This document shows positions 16,823 to 26,042 of a stretch of 64,000 nucleotides of DNA, piece after piece. Each line of letters begins with the position of its first letter. Within the stretch, counting starts at the first letter, position 1. The stretch spans positions 310,001 to 374,000 of the forward strand of contig CBDDCY010000011.1 in assembly GCA_965226435.1 (NCBI GenBank), written 5' to 3'. The translations under genes and the position numbers were made by a program. Under the pieces are notes generated by a model. That model saw only the letters and a list, made by a program, of their open reading frames with translations. It was not told where the DNA came from and did no database searches. The DNA is from UBA6623 sp965226435 (GTDB taxonomy: Bacteria; Acidobacteriota; Terriglobia; Bryobacterales; UBA6623).

Positions 16823-17878
16823 TCAAGCCGCCCGCGCGGTGAGGACTTCGCGCATCACCGCCATAGCGGCCTCGCACTCTTCGCGGCTCACGTCATGATG
16901 TGTGACTAACCGCATGCGGGTGCCGCTCAGCCCGTTCGCCAGCACGCCCTTTTCCTTCAAGCGCCCCGACAGCTCGCCCGCCGTCATGCCCGTCCCGGCG
17001 CAGTCAAAGAACAAGATGTTGGTTTCGACCAAGCCCGGATCGATCGCCACGCCGGGCATCTCGACCAACGACTCGGCCAAGTAGCGCGCGTTGGCGTGAT
17101 CGTCGGGTATCTTGGCCGGCGACTCCTCGAGCGCGACCAGGCCGGCGGCGGCCAAGACGCCGACCTGCCGCATTCCGCCTCCCAAGCCCTTGCGAACGCG
17201 CCGAGCTTCTTGGATGAAATCGCTGTTGCCGGCAAGCATCGAGCCGACCGGCGCGCCCAGACCTTTCGAGAGGCAGAACATCACCGAGTCGGCGGGCGCG
17301 GCTACTTGGGCGGGGGTTGTTCCCAGAGCCGCCGCGGCGTTGAAAATCCGCGCGCCGTCCATGTGCACGGGGATGGAATCGGCGTGGGCTTTCTCGCAAA
17401 TTTCGGCGACGGTCGTTTGGGGATAGACACGGCCGCCCGCGACGTTATGGGAGTTCTCGATTGCGATCAGTCCGGTGCCTTCAAAATGGTCGCTCCGACC
17501 GCGAACCCGCGAGGAGACCATGTCCCAATCGAGAAGGCCGTCCTCGGTGGAGATGGTCCGCGTTAGGCAGTTCGCCAGACTTGCCGGCCCACCCATTTCA
17601 TAGAGCACGATGTGAGAGCGGTCGTCGCAGATGATTTCGCGCCCCGGTTGGGTGTGGGTGCGAATCGCGGTCTGATTGCCCATGGTCCCGGTCGGCACGA
17701 ACAAGGCCGCCTGCTTTCCCAGCATTTCCGCGGCACGTTCCTCGAGCCGGTTCACGGTGGGATCTTCGCCGTAGACATCGTCGCCGACCTCGGCCTCGAA
17801 CATGGCGCGCCGCATGGCGGGGGTCGGTTTGGTCACGGTGTCGCTGCGCAGATCGATGACTTTGTCGGACGTACTCAT
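16823..17878 (-). CDS. ltaE: Low-specificity L-threonine aldolase
   Basis: A 351-residue PLP enzyme that cleaves L-threonine or L-allo-threonine to glycine and acetaldehyde. The N-terminus VIDLRSDTVTKPTPAMR and the stretch AEVGDDVYGEDPTVNRLE are diagnostic of the family. The PLP lysine is Lys205 in CLSKGLGAPVGS, the cofactor aspartate is in HMDGARIFN (Asp174), and the stacking histidine is His89 in RSHIVLYE. Length is normal and the protein is cytosolic. It is transcribed toward the tRNA-Gly gene. HemW lies 43 nt upstream on the same strand, so they may share a transcript. Confidence 0.94.
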   Translation of the reverse strand: MSTSDKVIDLRSDTVTKPTPAMRRAMFEAEVGDDVYGEDPTVNRLEERAAEMLGKQAALFVPTGTMGNQTAIRTHTQPGREIICDDRSHIVLYEMGGPASLANCLTRTISTEDGLLDWDMVSSRVRGRSDHFEGTGLIAIENSHNVAGGRVYPQTTVAEICEKAHADSIPVHMDGARIFNAAAALGTTPAQVAAPADSVMFCLSKGLGAPVGSMLAGNSDFIQEARRVRKGLGGGMRQVGVLAAAGLVALEESPAKIPDDHANARYLAESLVEMPGVAIDPGLVETNILFFDCAGTGMTAGELSGRLKEKGVLANGLSGTRMRLVTHHDVSREECEAAMAVMREVLTARAA

Positions 17879-17921
17879 GGGATGATCTTACCTTCGTTGC
17901 GGAGAGCGGATGGGCGTTGCT

Positions 17922-19031
17922 TCAGTCCGCTAGAAACTGCTGAAACACTTCATTGGAATACATCACGCCCTCGGCTGTCAGCCGCACGCGACCGTTTTTG
18001 GTCTTTGACAGCCAGCCGCGATTCCGCAGTCGGTCCAGACTTTCGCCGTAGCGCTTCCATTCCGGTTCGGTTGGTTTGACCCCCGCCATTTGCCGCAGCC
18101 CGGTGATGAACTTGTCTTCGCCGCGGCGCTCCGGCCCGATTTCCCAGACCTCGCTTCGCGGACTCTTCCCGCGACCGGCGCGCTCGACGTATTCGGTGAC
18201 CGTTCTCACATTCGCCCAGCGGCGCGCCCCGTCGAAGGAGTGCGCATCGGCGCCGAAACCGACATAGCGCCGCATATTCCAATACTTGAGATTGTGGCGC
18301 GACTCGCGGCCGGGCGTGGCGAAGTTCGAGATTTCGTAGCGCCGAATGCCCATCGCCTCCAAGCGCTCGACCGCTCTTTCATAGAACGCGGCGATTTGAT
18401 CTTCGTCCGGAACCCGATCCGCGCCGAAACGCGCTCCTCCGGCTCGCATTTCCCCGCCCAAGCGACTTTCGTCGTCGACTTCCAGCATGTAGACGGAAAC
18501 ATGAGGAGGGGCCAGCCGCTCGACCCAGTCGAGGGATTCTTCCCAACCGGCTTCGGTTTGGTAAGCGAGGCCGGCAATCAAATCGACATTGATGTTTTCA
18601 ATGCCGACCGTCCGCAAAAGGGAGACTTCGCGGGCGACGTCCTCGGGGGTGTGCCTTCTTCCCGATGCCGCCGCCTCGCGCGGGACGAAGGACTGCACGC
18701 CTAGGCTGATCCGATTGACGCCGGAGAGGGCCCACGCTCGCGCCCTCTCCGCCGTTACGGTCAGAGGGGAAGCCTCGATCGTCACCTCGGCCTTGTCGAT
18801 GGGGCCGATCGCGGCGAGAATGCCGTCCAGCCGCGCGGAACCCAACAGACTGGGCGTTCCCCCGCCTAGGTAGACGGAGTCGGCCCGAGAGGTGTCGGTC
18901 CGATCACGAATTTCGTTGATGAGCGCCCGAAGGTAGGGCTCGACGAGCGTTTGGGGAAAGACGCCGGAGGCGAAGTTGCAGTAGGTGCACTTCTGTTGGC
19001 AGAAAGGGATCGAGATATAGAGGCCGATCAT
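17922..19031 (-). CDS. hemW: HemW-like radical SAM protein (coproporphyrinogen III oxidase family)
   Basis: A 369-residue radical SAM protein. The [4Fe-4S]-SAM cluster motif is CQQKCTYC near residue 10, preceded by the typical LYISIPFC start. YLGGGTPSLL and VNRISLGVQSF follow, as in HemN/HemW proteins, and a C-terminal winged-helix-like region ends the protein. Short proteins of this type lacking the HemN N-terminal extension are generally HemW, heme chaperones that insert heme into respiratory enzymes, rather than true anaerobic coproporphyrinogen oxidases. Annotation as HemN is therefore a frequent error. Confidence 0.88.
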   Translation of the reverse strand: MIGLYISIPFCQQKCTYCNFASGVFPQTLVEPYLRALINEIRDRTDTSRADSVYLGGGTPSLLGSARLDGILAAIGPIDKAEVTIEASPLTVTAERARAWALSGVNRISLGVQSFVPREAAASGRRHTPEDVAREVSLLRTVGIENINVDLIAGLAYQTEAGWEESLDWVERLAPPHVSVYMLEVDDESRLGGEMRAGGARFGADRVPDEDQIAAFYERAVERLEAMGIRRYEISNFATPGRESRHNLKYWNMRRYVGFGADAHSFDGARRWANVRTVTEYVERAGRGKSPRSEVWEIGPERRGEDKFITGLRQMAGVKPTEPEWKRYGESLDRLRNRGWLSKTKNGRVRLTAEGVMYSNEVFQQFLAD

Positions 19032-19148
19032 GACGCACCTCTACCGTCAACCGCCCCGGGCGATTCGCAAGAATGCCGCGTCTTGGCTAGGCACGACAGC
19101 GAAAACCGTTGCGCCTCAGCCCTCACTCCGAAAACGCGCGAGCGTGGA

Positions 19149-19442
19149 TTACCAACGGTCGCTGCGGCGACCGCCGCCGCCGCCGCCGCCGCGGTCGGGG
19201 CGAGGGCGAGCTTCGTTGACGACAACATTGCGTCCCGCTATATCGGCGCCATTGACGGCCGCGATCGCGGTTTCAGCTTCCCCGTCGTCATCCATTTCAA
19301 CAAAGCCAAAGCCGCGGGATTGACCCGTGTCGCGGTCCGTGATGATCTGAACCGATCCCACCGAACCGTGAGCGGAAAAGGCTTCCCTTACATCATCTTC
19401 CGTGGCTCCAAAAGCCAGGTTACCTACGTAGAGTTTTTTCAC
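19149..19442 (-). CDS. RRM-type RNA-binding protein
   Basis: A 97-residue cold-shock-type RNA-binding protein with one RRM. RNP2 is LYVGNL (residues 4-9) and RNP1 is RGFGFVEM (about residues 44-51). The C-terminus is a glycine-arginine tail (RPRPDRGGGGGGGRRSDRW), as in cyanobacterial Rbp and similar proteins. AGGAAG precedes the ATG. It would bind single-stranded RNA in the cytoplasm. It is monocistronic. Confidence 0.93.
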   Translation of the reverse strand: MKKLYVGNLAFGATEDDVREAFSAHGSVGSVQIITDRDTGQSRGFGFVEMDDDGEAETAIAAVNGADIAGRNVVVNEARPRPDRGGGGGGGRRSDRW

Positions 19443-19762
19443 CGAATCTTCCTATTCATCTTCCACTCGGGTCCGTTTCGCGCGTCAAGCTCGTTCACCT
19501 CGGAGTCAAGAGACAAGACATTGTGCAGGCTGCCCGTGCGGTGCCGCCAACATGATTGTCGACGACCTACGATTCAGAGTAACATTGTCGGCCGCGGTCG
19601 AGTCGGGATCGAGTCGCGACATAGGGCGGCGCGGCGTCTCGATCGGCGCGGTCGCTCGGCCCGCGATATAATGAATCCGCCCGGCGTCCCCGGCCGGTCG
19701 CGGCTCGGGCCGGCGAATCGGGGGCGGCGTCGCGTTTCCTCGCTCCGTCACGGCAAATCTTC
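19443..19762. other. Divergent intergenic region (RRM gene / sppA)
   Basis: This 320-nt gap separates divergent genes and must hold both promoters. A perfect TATAAT lies at 19667-19672 on the plus strand, about 90 nt before the sppA start, but no good -35 box is evident. No gene is supported. Confidence 0.4.
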
Positions 19763-21520
19763 ATGGTTAAGTACCTTCTCGGCATTCTCACCGGCGTGGT
19801 TTTGGTCTTTCTGTTGATCGGGACGATCGTCTTGATGGCCGTCACGATGGGCGGGGCCACGCCCTCCATGGAAGATGACTCGGTGCTGGCTGTCCGCCTG
19901 AGCGGCCCGATCCCCGAGCACATCCCGGTGGCCTTTTCCCTTGGCTCATGGGATAACTCGACGACGCCGACATTGCTCGAGGTGCGCGAGGCGTTTCAAA
20001 AGGCGGCCCGGGACGATCAAATCCGTGCCGTCGCGCTGTACTGCGGCGGGCTCCAAGTTGGGTGGGCCAAGGCGCAGGAGATCCGTTGGGCGATCGAAGA
20101 CTTCAGGAAATCGGGGAAGCCTGTCCGAGCGTTTCTGCGGGGCGCTTCGATGCTCGATTATTACGTCGCCGCGGCGGCCGATGAAATCTCCATGTCGCCG
20201 GCGGCGGTTCTGGACGTGAAGGGCCTGCGAGCGGAGGTTTCTTTCTACAAAGACACGCTGGCCAAGATCGGCGTGCGGGCCGAACTCGAGCGCATCGGCA
20301 AATACAAGAGCTTCGCGGAACCGTGGTCGCGTTCCACGATGTCCGAGCCGTTTCGCGAAGTGATGAATTCCGTGCTGGACGAAGTGTACGGGCAGTTTCT
20401 CGATGCGGTCGCTCCGGCGCGTGAGATGACGCCGGACGAGTTACGCGCGGCGATCGACGAAGGGCCCTTCGTCCAACAACAAGCCGTCGACTCAGGGTTG
20501 GTTGACGTGCTCCAGTACGAAGACGAGTTTCTCGATGCTCTCAAACGGGACTTGGACATCGAAGAACTCCACAAAGTCGACCTTTCGCGCTACAGCAAGA
20601 TTTCCGGAGACGCTTTCGGACTCGGGGGCGAAACCCGGATCGCGGTGGTCTACGCGGTCGGCAATATCATTGGGGGAGAAGGCGAGTCGGACTCCATTTT
20701 CGGTTCGAGTGTCCTGGGGGCCGACAGCTTTTCGCGGACCTTGCGCGAGGTCAAGGATGACGAGGAAATCGAGGCCGTCATCGTGCGCATCGATTCTCCG
20801 GGCGGCGACGCCTTTGCGTCCGACCGGATGTGGCGCGAGATGAATCGGCTGCGGGAAGCAAAGCCGGTTATTGTTTCGATGTCGGACGTAGCCGCGTCGG
20901 GCGGCTATTACATCGCGATGGCCGACTCGCCGGTGCTGGCGTACCCGGGAACCACCACCGGGTCGATCGGCGTCGTCTACGGCAAGTTCAACCTGCGCGG
21001 TCTCTATGACAAGTTGGGCATCCACAAGGAAATCATGACGCGCGGCCGTTACGCCGCCAGCCTGAGCGATTACAAAGGGTTCTCGCCCGAAGAGCGGGCC
21101 AAGGCGCGAGAGAGCGTGGAGGCGTTTTACGAGACGTTTGTGCGCAAGGTCGCCGAGTCGCGAGGGCGCGAGTGGGACGAGATCGATGAAATCGCGCAAG
21201 GTCGGGTGTGGATGGGGAGCCAGGCTCACAAGAACGGGTTGGTGGATGAACTGGGCGGTTTCGATCTTGCCATCGAAATGGCCAAGGAGGCCGCCGGCCT
21301 CGATCCGGAGGACGGTGTGACGCTGGTTCCTTACCCGGAGCCGAAACAATTCCTCGACATGCTGCTCGAAGGGAATTGGCCGAAAGTGGAATCCCCGGCC
21401 GTCACCTACCTTCGTACGACTCTCGCGACTCTCGACGAGCTCGGGGTTTCGGTGCCGTCGCCGGCGCTGTTGCGCGGGGGATTGATGTACATTTCGCCTT
21501 ACTCGATCGAGATTCGTTGA
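19763..21520 (+). CDS. sppA: Signal peptide peptidase SppA, long (67K) type
   Basis: A 585-residue membrane protease that degrades cleaved signal peptides. One N-terminal TM anchor (LLGILTGVVLVFLLIGTIVLM) is followed by two tandem ClpP-like domains, as in the E. coli-type enzyme. The general-base lysine is Lys182 in IGKYKSFAEPW of the first domain, and the nucleophile is Ser379 in DVAASGGYYIAM of the second. Also visible are VRIDSPGGDAFAS and TTTGSIGVVYGKFN. Both halves and both catalytic residues are present, so it should be active. Confidence 0.95.
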   Translation: MVKYLLGILTGVVLVFLLIGTIVLMAVTMGGATPSMEDDSVLAVRLSGPIPEHIPVAFSLGSWDNSTTPTLLEVREAFQKAARDDQIRAVALYCGGLQVGWAKAQEIRWAIEDFRKSGKPVRAFLRGASMLDYYVAAAADEISMSPAAVLDVKGLRAEVSFYKDTLAKIGVRAELERIGKYKSFAEPWSRSTMSEPFREVMNSVLDEVYGQFLDAVAPAREMTPDELRAAIDEGPFVQQQAVDSGLVDVLQYEDEFLDALKRDLDIEELHKVDLSRYSKISGDAFGLGGETRIAVVYAVGNIIGGEGESDSIFGSSVLGADSFSRTLREVKDDEEIEAVIVRIDSPGGDAFASDRMWREMNRLREAKPVIVSMSDVAASGGYYIAMADSPVLAYPGTTTGSIGVVYGKFNLRGLYDKLGIHKEIMTRGRYAASLSDYKGFSPEERAKARESVEAFYETFVRKVAESRGREWDEIDEIAQGRVWMGSQAHKNGLVDELGGFDLAIEMAKEAAGLDPEDGVTLVPYPEPKQFLDMLLEGNWPKVESPAVTYLRTTLATLDELGVSVPSPALLRGGLMYISPYSIEIR

Positions 21521-21606
21521 GCGCGGCCGGCCCGAGCCTTTTCGAGCGTTCCCGGATGGACGGTTCCGCCGGCCTGAGCGCGGCCCGGCGAAGGTACACT
21601 TGGGGG

Positions 21607-23487
21607 ATGCGACCGGCGAAGCTGCGTGATGGGTTCTCGATTTTCGTAACGCGGGTTCTGCTTCCGATCTTGCTCGGCGGAACGATTTGCTTGGCCGCCG
21701 AGCGTCCCAACATCCTTTGGCTTACCTCGGAAGACCACGGCCCGCACTTGGGCGCGTATGGCGACGGCTACGCCGATACACCCAACCTCGACGTGCTTGC
21801 CCGGCGCGGCATGCTCTACCGCAACGCCTGGTCGACGGCTCCGGTCTGCGCGCCGGCGCGGACGACGATTATTTCCGGCGTTTATCCGCCATCGAGCGGC
21901 GCGCACCATATGCGCTCGAGAGTTAGGCTGCCGGGCTCGATGAAACTTTATCCGCAATATCTGCGGGAGTCGGGCTACTACTGTTCCAACAACGTCAAAG
22001 AGGACTACAACGTCGAGAAGCCCGGGCGCGTGTGGGACGAGTCGAGCCGCGAGGCGCACTGGCGAAAACGCGGCGCCGAGCAGCCTTTCTTCGCCGTTTT
22101 CAATTTCACCGAAAGCCACGAAAGCCAAATCCGCAAGAGGCCGCACAAGTTGCAACACGACCCCGCCAAGGTCCGTGTGCCGGCCTATCATCCCGACACG
22201 CCGGAAGTCAGGCTTGATTGGGCGCAGTATTACGACAAGGTCACCGAAGTTGACGCCCTGGCCGGGAAAGTCCTGGGCGAGTTGGCCGCCGATGGATTGA
22301 CCGAGGAGACGATCGTTTTCTTCTATGCCGACCACGGCCCCGGAATGCCTCGCGGCAAGCGTTGGACCTACAACTCCGGACTGCACGTCCCTCTGATCAT
22401 CTACGTGCCGGAAAAGTATCACGGTTTGGCCGGACCCGGGTACAAGCCGGGCGGTGAAAGCGATCGGCTGGTCGGCTTTATCGACTTGGCGCCCACGGTG
22501 CTCAGCCTGGCCGGCATTCAGCCGCCGAAGCATTTCCAAGGCGGTGCTTTTCTAGGGCCGCATGCCGCGCCCGCCCCGGACTATCAATTCGCCTTTCGCG
22601 ACCGCATGGACGAGCGCTACGACATGACTCGCGCGGTGCGGGACCGGCGCTATCTCTACGTCCGCAACTACAAGCCGCATAAGCGCTACGGGCAACACGT
22701 CGATTACATGTTCAAAACGCCCACGACGCGGGTTTGGCGTGCGCTGTTCAAGGCCGGGAAGTTGAATGCCGCGCAATCCCGATTTTGGAAGACGAAACCG
22801 GCGCAGGAATTGTACGATATCGAGGCCGACCCAGACGAAATCCGCAACTTGGCTGATTCACCCCGGGGGCGCCCGATCGCGCGACGCCTACGCGAAGTAC
22901 TCGGATCGTGGCAGAGCCGGATTCGTGACCTAGGGTTTCTACCCGAAGGCGAGATTCACAGCCGCTCTCGAGGGATGACGCCTTACGAAGCGGCGCGTGA
23001 CGCCGAACGCTACCCCTATGAAGCGATCGCGCGGATGGCCGACGTCGCGTCGTCGCTACAGCAAGGCGTTGACGAGGATCTCGCGATCGGTCTGCGGGCT
23101 TCCGACAGCGCGGTTCGCTACTGGGCGGCTCTGGGGATCTTGATGCGAGGACGAGAGACCGTCGGCAGCTTCGATGGCGGGCTCCGCGGGGCACTCGCCG
23201 ATCCGTCACCCTTTGTTCGGACAGTGGCGGCGCAGGCGCTGGGTGTATACGGCAACGACTCAGACGCGGAAAAGGCGCTGGCGGCGCTACTCGAAATGGC
23301 GCACCTTGAACGCAACGGCTTGTACGTTTCGGTCGCGGCTCTCAACGCCATCGACGCGATGGATGAGCGCGCCTCCAGCGCCGCGGCGGCGCTGGAGGCG
23401 TTGCCCACCGAGTCGGCCTCGGTGGACCGGCGCATGGACCACTATGTGTCGGATTTGATTCGCAAGACGCTGGCCGATTTTGAGTAG
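21607..23487 (+). CDS. Sulfatase with C-terminal HEAT-like repeats
   Basis: A 626-residue exported type I sulfatase. The start is ATG 21607, which places a signal peptide (FVTRVLLPILLGGTICLAAE) at the N-terminus; the frame is open upstream into sppA. The catalytic Cys81, to be converted to formylglycine, lies in VCAPARTTI, and metal ligands are visible in ILWLTSEDHGPHLG and FYADHGPGMPRGKR. After about residue 450 the chain continues into helical HEAT-like repeats (DSAVRYWAALGIL, PSPFVRTVAAQALGVY). Substrate unknown; such enzymes often desulfate polysaccharides. Maturation needs a formylglycine-generating enzyme encoded elsewhere. Confidence 0.88.
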   Translation: MRPAKLRDGFSIFVTRVLLPILLGGTICLAAERPNILWLTSEDHGPHLGAYGDGYADTPNLDVLARRGMLYRNAWSTAPVCAPARTTIISGVYPPSSGAHHMRSRVRLPGSMKLYPQYLRESGYYCSNNVKEDYNVEKPGRVWDESSREAHWRKRGAEQPFFAVFNFTESHESQIRKRPHKLQHDPAKVRVPAYHPDTPEVRLDWAQYYDKVTEVDALAGKVLGELAADGLTEETIVFFYADHGPGMPRGKRWTYNSGLHVPLIIYVPEKYHGLAGPGYKPGGESDRLVGFIDLAPTVLSLAGIQPPKHFQGGAFLGPHAAPAPDYQFAFRDRMDERYDMTRAVRDRRYLYVRNYKPHKRYGQHVDYMFKTPTTRVWRALFKAGKLNAAQSRFWKTKPAQELYDIEADPDEIRNLADSPRGRPIARRLREVLGSWQSRIRDLGFLPEGEIHSRSRGMTPYEAARDAERYPYEAIARMADVASSLQQGVDEDLAIGLRASDSAVRYWAALGILMRGRETVGSFDGGLRGALADPSPFVRTVAAQALGVYGNDSDAEKALAALLEMAHLERNGLYVSVAALNAIDAMDERASSAAAALEALPTESASVDRRMDHYVSDLIRKTLADFE

Positions 23488-23592
23488 CGACCTGGCGAGT
23501 GCGTGGACCCAGTCGGTTCGTTGCGTCGCTCGCAAGGGGCGGACTTCCACGGAAAACCGAGGTCTGCCGGGATTCATGCCGGCGGCTGGGAT

Positions 23593-23669
23593 TGGTGCCG
23601 GAGGGCGGACTCGAACCGCCGACCTAGGGATTATGAGGCCCTCGCTCTGACCACCTGAGCTACTCCGGC
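23593..23669 (-). tRNA. tRNA with CAT anticodon (Met, or Ile after lysidine modification)
   Basis: The acceptor GCCGGAG (23669-23663) pairs with CTCCGGC (23603-23597). The D-arm is GCTCAGGTGGTCAGAGC, the anticodon loop CTCATAA gives CAT, and the T-loop is GGTTCGAGTCC. The end is A plus encoded CCA. The last anticodon-stem pair is a C-T mismatch. Sequence alone does not decide between elongator Met and TilS-modified Ile; it does not look like an initiator tRNA, because the acceptor starts with a paired G-C. Confidence 0.9.
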
Positions 23670-23837
23670 CTTGGGGAAGATGGTTCATTCATGGTATCGG
23701 GCGCTTTTTCAGGGTGTCAAACCAGGTTGGTTGGTCGTTTCGATTCGGGACGGCGGCGACCGTAGTGTTGGTCTTGTCCGGAACCCTCTGACGGACAGCC
23801 CTGGAGACCCGCCCCAGCGCGGGCGATCGAGGCTCGT

Positions 23838-25421
23838 TTAGGTCAGCCCCAGCTTCTCGGCCAAGCCGATTCTTTGGAGCTTGCCGGTCGGGCCCTTGGG
23901 GATCTGATCGCGGAAGATAATCTTGCGCGGCACCTTGAAGTCAGCCAGGCGCTCGGCGACGAAAGACCGCAGCTCGCGCTCGCCGGTTTCGTGCCCTTCC
24001 CGCAAAACGACGGCGGCGGCGACCTCTTCTCCCAACTTTGGATGCGGCAAGGCGAAGGTGACGGCTTGCTGAACGCCGGGATGGTCGAGCAACACCTCGT
24101 CGACTTCTCGGGGTGAGATCTTCTCGCCGCCGCGGTTGATGATTTCCTTCAACCGGCCGGTGATCGTCAAGTAGTTGTCTCGGTCAAGGAAGCCTTGATC
24201 GCCGGTGCGAAACCAACCGTTGGTGAAGGCTTCAGCGTTGGCGCCGGGATTGTTCTCATAGCCATCGGTCACATTCGGACCCCGAATGACGATTTCGCCG
24301 ATGGCTCCTGTTTCGAGCAAATTTCCCGGCTGATCCATCACAGCGATTTCGGGGCCGGCGGCGGGGCCGACCGAGCCCGGTTTCCGGGCGGCGGGAGGAA
24401 GCGGGTTGGAGGCCATTTGGTGCGCCGCCTCGGTCATCCCGTAAGACTCGATCACCGGGGCGTTGAAGAGACTTTCGAGTTCCGCCATCACTTGGGGCGG
24501 TAACGAGGCCGAGGAGGAGCGGATCAAGCGCAGCTGCGATTTTTCGACAATGTCTCGATTGCGAAGCGCGCGGCCCAGGATGGCCTGATGCATCGTCGGC
24601 ACGGCGGTATACCAAGTCGGTTCGTAGTCGCGTAGCCACGAGAAAAATCGCATGGCGTCGAAACCCGGGGTGCAAACGATTTCCGCTCCGGCGGCGATCG
24701 AGGCCGACACGGCGCCCATCAGGCCGTGAATGTGAAACAGCGGCATGATGTTGAGGCAGCGGTCGTCGGGAGTGAGCGCCAGGGTATGGGCGATATGGTG
24801 CGCCGAAGCGCAGACATTGGCGCCGCTAAGAGGGACGATTTTGGGACGTGAGGTCGTCCCCGAGGTGTGCAGCACCATGGCGATGTCGGCGGGCTCGGCA
24901 AAGGCGGCGCGGGCGGGACCGGCGCCGGGGCCTCGGCCGCCGTCGGGTCCGCGAAGCGAAAACGAGCCGGCGGGCTCGTCCGACTCGCTCGGCTCGAGTG
25001 CAATGACGTTGACTCCGGCCGCAGCGGCGGCGGCGACGGCCGGGGAGTCCGAACCGGCGGCGACGATCAGGGCCTTGGCGCGAACGTCCGTCAAGTAAAA
25101 CTCGAATTCCTCACGGCGGTAACCGGGATTGAGCGGCGCGCAGGTCGCGCCGGCGGCGATCGCGAGAAACGCGGCCGCCAGATCCGGTCCTTGAGGCAAC
25201 ACGAGCGCCACGCGATCGCCGCGGCTGATTCCGCGCGCGTTCAAAGCCGTGACGGTGCGCTGAATATGGGCCAGCAGGCCTTGATAAGTCATCGCCGGGC
25301 CGCTGAGGCTCGTCAGCGCGGGGCGGTCGGGATGTTGTCGCGCTTGCCGCGCGACGAGCTTGTACAGCGAGTCGAGCGAAGCGCTCTCGGAAGGGATTTG
25401 CATGCCGGACATAAGAGACAT
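23838..25421 (-). CDS. AMP-forming acyl-CoA synthetase, oxalyl-CoA synthetase-like
   Basis: A 527-residue member of the ANL superfamily that activates a carboxylic acid as the adenylate and transfers it to CoA. The nucleotide loop is LHTSGTTSRPKIVP, the aromatic motif is IESYGMTEAAHQMASNPLP, the hinge is GRLKEIINRGGEKISPREV, and the catalytic lysine is near the end in PKGPTGKLQRIG. The stretches NIMPLFHIHGLMG and RSSSASLPPQVMAELE resemble Pcs60/AAE3 enzymes, which use oxalate, more than typical FadD. No CoA-pathway partner is adjacent, so the substrate is open. Confidence 0.85.
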   Translation of the reverse strand: MSLMSGMQIPSESASLDSLYKLVARQARQHPDRPALTSLSGPAMTYQGLLAHIQRTVTALNARGISRGDRVALVLPQGPDLAAAFLAIAAGATCAPLNPGYRREEFEFYLTDVRAKALIVAAGSDSPAVAAAAAAGVNVIALEPSESDEPAGSFSLRGPDGGRGPGAGPARAAFAEPADIAMVLHTSGTTSRPKIVPLSGANVCASAHHIAHTLALTPDDRCLNIMPLFHIHGLMGAVSASIAAGAEIVCTPGFDAMRFFSWLRDYEPTWYTAVPTMHQAILGRALRNRDIVEKSQLRLIRSSSASLPPQVMAELESLFNAPVIESYGMTEAAHQMASNPLPPAARKPGSVGPAAGPEIAVMDQPGNLLETGAIGEIVIRGPNVTDGYENNPGANAEAFTNGWFRTGDQGFLDRDNYLTITGRLKEIINRGGEKISPREVDEVLLDHPGVQQAVTFALPHPKLGEEVAAAVVLREGHETGERELRSFVAERLADFKVPRKIIFRDQIPKGPTGKLQRIGLAEKLGLT

Positions 25422-25572
25422 TATGGACGGGTAGGTCGGGGCCGTGAGAAAAGCGGACTAAAGTTCTCCGCTGTGATGTCGATGTTGCTAATAGGGGTAG
25501 TCGACTTTCGTATTGCGGATTCCGGCGCCTCGATTGCTCGATCCGGCAGCTCGATCCGGCAAAGGAGACTCC

Positions 25573-25953
25573 ATGCCCCAGGCTCGACGCCTGACCCTCG
25601 TCGCACCCCAACCGCACCCCAAACTCTCCGCCGTCGTTAGAACGATGGAGTCCCAAGGCTACGAGTGGACCCGCGCCACCGGAGCCGACGACCTGCCCGG
25701 CCACTTGCACAGCTCCCCGCCGACGGCCATTGTCGTGTACAACCGCCCGGGCGACGACACCGCCGAGCAGGTTCTGGCTCGGATGGAAACCCGCCGCAGC
25801 AAGAATCCCGTGATCGTCGTCGTCGATCGAGGTGATTTCAGTGACTACTACGAGCTGATGTCGCGGGGTGCGTACGACTATTTCGAGCTTCCCGAAGGCC
25901 CCGAAGTGATCGCCGGGGCGGTTCGTTGGGCGGCGCAAACGCAACCCGCCTGA
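25573..25953 (+). CDS. Receiver-like (degenerate CheY-type) protein
   Basis: A 126-residue protein starting at ATG 25573 behind AAGGAG. The alternation of strands and helices (RRLTLVAPQPH, TAIVVYNRP, NPVIVVVDRGDFSDYYELMSRGAYDYFELPEGPEVIAGAVRWA) matches a response-regulator receiver fold; the final third resembles the segment around the conserved Lys and the alpha5 helix. The phospho-accepting Asp is not in a recognisable position, so it may be a pseudo-receiver. No histidine kinase is nearby, and the function is unknown. Confidence 0.65.
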   Translation: MPQARRLTLVAPQPHPKLSAVVRTMESQGYEWTRATGADDLPGHLHSSPPTAIVVYNRPGDDTAEQVLARMETRRSKNPVIVVVDRGDFSDYYELMSRGAYDYFELPEGPEVIAGAVRWAAQTQPA

Positions 25954-26042
25954 GCCGCCCGGCTCGCACCGCGACCTTCGCCAATTCAAGTCGCGCAACC
26001 CGCCAAACAGGCCCGCTGTCAGCGGCCTGCTACCATGGGTTG

